This document shows, piece after piece, positions 19,316-23,490 of a stretch of DNA of 23,490 nt. The stretch covers positions 1 to 23,490 of the forward strand of contig JAEZRH010000154.1 in assembly GCA_023412845.1 (NCBI GenBank). The letters run 5' to 3'. A program made the position numbers and the translations under genes. The notes below the pieces were generated by a model that saw only the letters and a list, made by a program, of their open reading frames with translations, made no database searches and was not told the origin of the DNA. Numbering within the stretch: position 1 is the stretch's first letter; every line of letters begins with the position of its first letter. Origin of the DNA: Bacillota bacterium (lineage in GTDB: Bacteria; Bacillota; Clostridia; Oscillospirales; Acutalibacteraceae).

Positions 19316-21694
19316 TTACAGCCTGAGCGCCGCGCCTGCTTTTTCAAGTTCCGCCATGACCTTTTTCATGGTGGCGGAGACATGCTCGTCCGTCATCGTT
19401 CCGTCTTTTGAGCGCAGCGTCACGCTGAACGCCACGCTTTTTTTGCCGGAGGCGATCTGTTCTCCTTTGTAGACGTCAAACAGCTTTACCCTTTCCAGCA
19501 GCGCGCCCGCGCCGCTGCGGATGGCTTCCTCCAGCTTCAGCACGGGGATCGCGTCGTCGCAGACGAGCGCGAGGTCGCGCGAGACGGCGGGAAATTTCGG
19601 CATCGGCGTGTAAACCTTTTCGACCGCGGCGTGCGCGAGAAGCGTTTCAAAATCCAGCGAGAAGCTGATGACGCGGCCTTCCATCCCGTAGTTTGCGACG
19701 ACGCCCGGGTGGATTTCGCCGATGATGCCCAGCCTCTCGCCGCCGACGGTCAGCACCGCGCAGCGGCCGGGGTGATAGCTGTACTCGTCTCCGGCGGCTG
19801 CGATCGTCCAGTCTTTTATCCCGAAACGGTCCAGCAGTTCTTCGGCCATCCCCTTCGCCGCGAAGAAGTCGAATCCCTCGCCGTACATGCCGCAGATCAG
19901 CGTGTTCCGCTCGTCCGGCAGCTTTCCTTCCTCCTTCGGCAGGTAAACGGTCGCAAGCTCGTACAGGCACACGGCTTCGTTCCGGTTGCTGTAGTTCCTC
20001 GCGAGGACCTCCATCATGGAGGGCAGCGCCGTCGTGCGCATGATACTCGTGTCTTCGCCGAGCGGGTTTGAGATCGTGACCGACCTGCGGAGCGGCGAAT
20101 CCGCGGGCATGCGGATTTTATCGTAATATTTCGGGCTGATGAACGAGTAGGTCATGATCTCGCTCGCACCGAGCGCCAGCATCACGGAAGCGGCGGCCTG
20201 CTCGAATTTCTGGCGCGGCGTGTATTTGCCCTGCGCACCGCCGGGGAGCGGTGTGCCCGGGACCTTGTCGTAGCCGTAAAAACGGGCGATCTCCTCGGCA
20301 ATGTCTGCCTTGTGGACAAGGTCGGGCCGGAAGGTCGGCACGACGATATCGTCGCCGTCGAATCCGCATTCGAGCTTTGTAAGGATAGCTTTCATTCCGT
20401 CCGGCGTCAGGGAGATGTCGAGGAAGCGGTTGATCCAGTCCGGTTCCAGACGGATCTTTCTGCGTCCTTCGCTAAAATTCTTCACGCTTGCAACGCCGTC
20501 CGTAACGTCGCCCGCGTCGAGCAGTTCCACAAGCTCACACGCGCGGTCGAGCGCCGGCAGGCAGTTGTTTGGGTCGAGCCCTTTTTCGTAAAGCCCGGAA
20601 GCGTCCGTCCGCATGCCGAGGCTGCGGGCGGTGCGGCGCACGGAGGTGCCGTTGAAGTTCGCGGATTCGAACACGATGGTAGTCGTGTCGTCCGTGATCT
20701 CGCTGTTTTCCCCGCCCATCACGCCTGCTACGGCCACGGGCTTTTCCGCGTCCGCAATCACGAGATTTTCGGCTGTCAGCTTGTGCTGTGTACCGTCCAG
20801 CGTGGTGATGTTCTCGCCCGGCGCCCCCCGGCGCACGGCGATCTTATGCCCGGAGAGGCAGCGGTAATCGAATGAGTGCATCGGCTGGCCGTATTCCAGC
20901 ATCACGTAGTTCGTGATGTCGACGATATTGTTGATGGGCCGCACGCCCATGGCGCGCAGGCGTTCGCGCATCCAGCGGGGCGAGGGCTTCACGCGCACGT
21001 TCTTCACGACGCGCGCCGAGTACATGGAGCACAGGTCCGGCGCTTCGACCGTCACATCCAGAAGCTCCGAACACGGGCCGTGCCCGGCCCTGACCTCCGG
21101 CTGATGCAGCTTCAGCGGTTTATGGAACGTTGCGGCGGCCTCGCGGGCCAGGCCGATGACGGAAAAGCAGTCCGGCCGGTTCGAGGTGATCTCGAATTCC
21201 ACCACGGTGTCGTTGAAGCCGAGCGCCTCGCGGATGGGCTGGCCGATCCGGCAGTCCTCCTGCAGGACGAAGATTCCGTCTTCGATCGCGTAGGGGAAGT
21301 CGTGCTTCGTGAGGCCCAGCTCGCTTAGGGAGCAGAGCATTCCATTGCTCTCAAGGCCGCGCAGCTTGCCTTTCTTGATTTTCTTGCCGCCCGGCAGCGT
21401 GGAATTGTGCAGCGCCACGGGGACCATGTCGCCGGTCTTGAGGTTCTGCGCGCCGGTGATGATCTGCAGAACCTCTCCGGTCCCGGCGTCGGTTTTCGTG
21501 ATCCACATATGGTCGGAATCCGGGTGCCTTTCGAGGGAAAGCACTTTCCCGACAACGACGTTGTCGATCTCGCTGCCCTCGACCGTCCAGCCTTCCACCT
21601 TGCTGCCGCTCATGGTCATGGCTTCCGTGAAGCTGCGGACGGGCATTTCGTCCAGCGCCACGAATTCCTGCAGCCATCTCATTGAAAGATTCAT
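19316..21694 (-). CDS. pheT: Phenylalanine-tRNA ligase beta subunit
   Basis: A 792-residue subunit, normal length for the bacterial form. It opens MNLSMRWLQEFV, has the tRNA-binding OB domain (about 40-150), the B3/B4 editing region and the B5 domain in the middle, and ends with the FDX-ACB anticodon-binding domain beginning near YTPMPKFPAVSRDLALVCDD. It pairs with PheS as an alpha2-beta2 enzyme that charges tRNA-Phe and edits mischarged Tyr-tRNA. ATG 21694 is preceded by GGAGG. The gene starts 15 bp after pheS and is co-transcribed under the T-box. The full length is open with no frameshift. Confidence 0.97.
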   Translation of the reverse strand: MNLSMRWLQEFVALDEMPVRSFTEAMTMSGSKVEGWTVEGSEIDNVVVGKVLSLERHPDSDHMWITKTDAGTGEVLQIITGAQNLKTGDMVPVALHNSTLPGGKKIKKGKLRGLESNGMLCSLSELGLTKHDFPYAIEDGIFVLQEDCRIGQPIREALGFNDTVVEFEITSNRPDCFSVIGLAREAAATFHKPLKLHQPEVRAGHGPCSELLDVTVEAPDLCSMYSARVVKNVRVKPSPRWMRERLRAMGVRPINNIVDITNYVMLEYGQPMHSFDYRCLSGHKIAVRRGAPGENITTLDGTQHKLTAENLVIADAEKPVAVAGVMGGENSEITDDTTTIVFESANFNGTSVRRTARSLGMRTDASGLYEKGLDPNNCLPALDRACELVELLDAGDVTDGVASVKNFSEGRRKIRLEPDWINRFLDISLTPDGMKAILTKLECGFDGDDIVVPTFRPDLVHKADIAEEIARFYGYDKVPGTPLPGGAQGKYTPRQKFEQAAASVMLALGASEIMTYSFISPKYYDKIRMPADSPLRRSVTISNPLGEDTSIMRTTALPSMMEVLARNYSNRNEAVCLYELATVYLPKEEGKLPDERNTLICGMYGEGFDFFAAKGMAEELLDRFGIKDWTIAAAGDEYSYHPGRCAVLTVGGERLGIIGEIHPGVVANYGMEGRVISFSLDFETLLAHAAVEKVYTPMPKFPAVSRDLALVCDDAIPVLKLEEAIRSGAGALLERVKLFDVYKGEQIASGKKSVAFSVTLRSKDGTMTDEHVSATMKKVMAELEKAGAALRL

Positions 21695-21709
21695 CTTTAT
21701 CCGTCCTCC

Positions 21710-22729
21710 TTAAAACTGCTTCAGGAATCTCACGTCGTTTTCATAGAACAGGCGCAGATCGTCGATGCTGTATTTGCGCATCACGAGGCGTTCGAGTCCC
21801 ATGCCGAACGCAAACCCGCTGTAGACTTCCGGGTCGATGTTGCAGTTCGACAGAACCTTCGGGTGCACCATGCCGCAGCCGAGAATTTCAATCCATCCTT
21901 CGCCCTTGCACAGCCGGCAGCCTTCGCCGTGGCAGTTGAAGCACTGTACGTCCACTTCCGCGGAAGGCTCCGTGAAAGGGAAGTGGTGCGGCCGGAAGCG
22001 CACGACGGAATCTTCACCGTACATGCGGCGGATGATCGTTTCGAGCGTACCTTTCAGGTTGGCGAACGTGATGCCTTTGTCCACGACAAGGCCTTCGATC
22101 TGATGGAAAAGAGGGGAGTGCGTGGCGTCCACGGCGTCGGACCGGTAGACCCTGCCGGGAGATATGATGCGGATGGGGGGCTTTTGCCTTTCCATGGTGC
22201 GCACCTGCACCGGCGAAGTCTGCGTGCGGAGCAGGATGCTGTCACTGATATAGAACGTGTCCTGCGTGTCGCGGGCGGGGTGGTCCTTCGGGATATTCAG
22301 GGCTTCAAAATTGTAATAGTCGTATTCTACTTCCGGCCCGCTTACGATGTCGAACCCGAGACCGACGAAAATCTCCTTGATCTCGTCCAGCTCCAGGCTC
22401 AGGGGGTGCTTGTGCCCGAGCTCATGCCGTTTGCCGGGCAGGGTGACGTCGATCTTTTCGCGCTGGAGGCGTTTTTCAGTTTCGGCCTTCTCAATCTCCG
22501 CGGCACGGCCGGTCAGCTCGTCCTCGATGCGGGTGCGGATCTCGTTGGCAAGCTGGCCGATGACCGGCCTTTCCTGCGCGGAGAGAGTCCCCATCTGCTT
22601 TAAGATAGAGGTCAGCTCCCCCTTTTTGCCGAGGTAGCGGATGCGCAGATCTTCCAGCGTCTGCCGGCTGGCGGCCTGCCCGAGTTCCTTTTCCGCGGCC
22701 CGGCGGATCGCTTCCAGCTTTTCTTTCAT
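21710..22729 (-). CDS. pheS: Phenylalanine-tRNA ligase alpha subunit
   Basis: A 339-residue catalytic subunit, the standard bacterial size. Residues 1-95 are the N-terminal coiled coil. The class II core follows, with VRFRPHHFPFTEPSAEVDV (motif 2 region), the cysteine-rich CFNCHGEGCRLCKGEGW loop, GCGMVHPKVL, and motif 3 GFAFGMGLERLVMRKY. The start is ATG 22729, after GGAAGG; the frame runs on upstream into the T-box without homology. It is the first gene of the pheS-pheT operon. Confidence 0.97.
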   Translation of the reverse strand: MKEKLEAIRRAAEKELGQAASRQTLEDLRIRYLGKKGELTSILKQMGTLSAQERPVIGQLANEIRTRIEDELTGRAAEIEKAETEKRLQREKIDVTLPGKRHELGHKHPLSLELDEIKEIFVGLGFDIVSGPEVEYDYYNFEALNIPKDHPARDTQDTFYISDSILLRTQTSPVQVRTMERQKPPIRIISPGRVYRSDAVDATHSPLFHQIEGLVVDKGITFANLKGTLETIIRRMYGEDSVVRFRPHHFPFTEPSAEVDVQCFNCHGEGCRLCKGEGWIEILGCGMVHPKVLSNCNIDPEVYSGFAFGMGLERLVMRKYSIDDLRLFYENDVRFLKQF

Positions 22730-22752
22730 TTTTTCAGCCTTCCTTTCGGTAT

Positions 22753-22785
22753 AAAAAAGCCTCCGCCCCCAAAAGGGGCGAAGGC
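22753..22785 (-). terminator. T-box regulated terminator of pheST
   Basis: A strong stem, GCCTTCGCCCC with GGGGGCGGAGGC around a TTTT loop on the minus strand, followed by T6 (22758-22753). Its 5' arm is close to the T-box core, as expected for the mutually exclusive antiterminator. Confidence 0.9.
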
Positions 22786-22985
22786 AAATGCTTCGCGGTA
22801 CCACCCTAAACAATACTTTTGCTGCCGTTAACGGGGCAACCCGTCGGGACCTACTTCCAATCCGTTCAGTCCCGCCGCTCCAAAGGGAACTTCGCGCGCT
22901 TCCGGTCCGCAACATGCTTTCAGCCGACGGCATGTTTTCTCTGGTGCGGGCATGGGGAAACGGTTACTTCCTTTTTCCACGCGTT
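22753..22985 (-). ncRNA. T-box leader for phenylalanine, upstream of pheS
   Basis: The minus-strand leader has the T-box core AGGGTGGTACCGCG (TGGTACCGCG at 22803-22794) that pairs with the tRNA acceptor end. Stem I shows AGTAACCG near 22968 and GGCTGAAAGC in the distal part. In the 3' half of stem I the classic run-out TTTGGAG follows a TTC at 22889-22887, so the likely specifier is UUC (Phe). Uncharged tRNA-Phe would stabilise the antiterminator and allow pheST expression. The terminator stem is listed separately. Exact 5' boundary is uncertain; the promoter predicts a start near 23004. Confidence 0.93.
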
Positions 22986-23010
22986 GGATGTAATCTTAAA
23001 ACAATTATTT

Positions 23011-23039
23011 ATGATATCACATGCCCGGAGCAATTGCAA
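23011..23039 (-). promoter_or_regulatory. Promoter of pheST
   Basis: On the minus strand TTGCAA (23039-23034), a 17-bp spacer and TATCAT (23016-23011). Confidence 0.7.
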
Positions 23040-23068
23040 GGATAAAGTTCCTTCCTTAAAAATAGGAT

Positions 23069-23097
23069 TTGTAATATATGCCCGACTATGTTACAAT
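23069..23097 (+). promoter_or_regulatory. Promoter of the DUF6106-like gene
   Basis: TTGTAA (23069-23074), a 17-bp spacer and TACAAT (23092-23097), divergent from the pheST promoter with about 30 bp between them. Confidence 0.65.
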
Positions 23098-23139
23098 AAA
23101 TTAGATAAATAATGTGCATTTCCGGAGGATTGTGTTACG

Positions 23140-23490
23140 ATGGACAGGCAAACGGATGTTTTTGTGGAACAGATCGTCAAGAAAAAATTCGGACCTAAAG
23201 ATTATGCCGTAACGGTCCTTGCCGTTCTGGTGGGGCTGATCGTGATCGCTCTTTCTTTTCTTGTCCCGGCCGTCGGGGTCCTGATCCTCGTACTGGCCGC
23301 CGTCGGCGTCTATTACCTCATTACGGCCCGAAACCTGGAGTTCGAGTACAGCGTCACGAACGGCGACATCACGATCGACAAGATCATCAACCGCCGCAAA
23401 CGCAAGCGCGTGATCAATACCGATGCGCAGTATATTGACGACATCGGGAAATACGACCCGAACCGCCTTGCAAACAAGCAGGGGTATACA
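23140..23490 (+). CDS. Membrane protein, probably DUF6106 family (partial, runs off the window)
   Basis: 117 codons are open to the window edge with no stop. The protein starts MDRQTDVFVEQIVKKKFGPKDYAV, has two adjacent hydrophobic segments (about 24-42 and 43-62), then a soluble part with FEYSVTNGDITIDKIINRRKRKR and YIDDIGKYDP. This resembles the small clostridial membrane proteins annotated DUF6106, which have no known function. GGAGG lies 11 bases before ATG 23140, a little far. It has its own promoter and is divergent from pheST. The C-terminus is outside the window. Confidence 0.75.
   Translation, partial: MDRQTDVFVEQIVKKKFGPKDYAVTVLAVLVGLIVIALSFLVPAVGVLILVLAAVGVYYLITARNLEFEYSVTNGDITIDKIINRRKRKRVINTDAQYIDDIGKYDPNRLANKQGYT

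Noticed and set aside
1..23490. CRISPR arrays, tRNA or rRNA genes, insertion sequences and phage genes
   Set aside because: No regularly spaced repeats, cloverleaf-like segments, transposase or integrase frames were found on reading the window; very degenerate remnants could still be missed.

Overview
The window looks like a chromosomal piece of an anaerobic, moderately GC-rich member of the Firmicutes/Clostridia, probably Oscillospiraceae-like. The grounds are a phenylalanine T-box in front of pheST, an IreB-family gene, an AbrB-type regulator with a C-terminal zinc ribbon, desulfoferrodoxin, a DUF6106-like membrane protein, strong Shine-Dalgarno sites with frequent TTG/GTG starts, and house-keeping style sigma-A promoters. 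The family-level placement is inference. I see no tRNA, rRNA, CRISPR array, insertion sequence, integrase or phage gene; this is core-like chromosome with some lineage-specific secreted proteins.

Layout. 1-1266: the tail of an unidentified gene, then a PLP-dependent transsulfuration-family enzyme. 1267-2083: a two-tier terminator, a short minus-strand HTH gene without an ATG/GTG/TTG start at its natural N-terminus, a perfect 20-bp palindrome, and a divergent AbrB-like zinc-ribbon regulator. 2083-3360 (minus): nitroreductase then desulfoferrodoxin, preceded by a structured leader, a promoter and a strong Fur-type box. 3433-5280 (minus): an EAL-CBS-GGDEF cyclic-di-GMP protein. 5572-6231 (minus): a superoxide dismutase with Mn-type residue pattern, divergent from a secreted CAP-domain protein (6458-7510) that has an unusual cysteine ladder. 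7705-10478: a Sir2 deacylase and a 633-residue secreted protein with a repeat-built N-terminal half and Ig-like C-terminal half. 10563-11567 (minus): a DMT/EamA transporter. 11820-15132: a second nitroreductase, a Cof-type HAD phosphatase and adenine deaminase. 15255-18461 (minus): a UgtP/MGDG-synthase-like glycosyltransferase, an Mrp/Nbp35 ATPase and a divergent GpsA-like dehydrogenase. 18651-23039 (minus): pheS-pheT under a Phe T-box, then ireB with its own promoter and a small conserved gene. 23140 to the end: the start of a DUF6106-like membrane protein.

Functional themes. Desulfoferrodoxin, superoxide dismutase, two nitroreductases and a Fur-type box make the left third an oxygen/redox-stress neighbourhood. 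The glycosyltransferase and GpsA-like protein suggest membrane lipid synthesis. The pheST-ireB block joins aminoacylation to a Ser/Thr-kinase target protein. The parts I find least explained are the CAP protein's cysteine ladder, the repeat protein at 8577, the non-canonical-start HTH gene with its shared palindrome, and several hairpin-plus-T-tract structures that face against the neighbouring genes.
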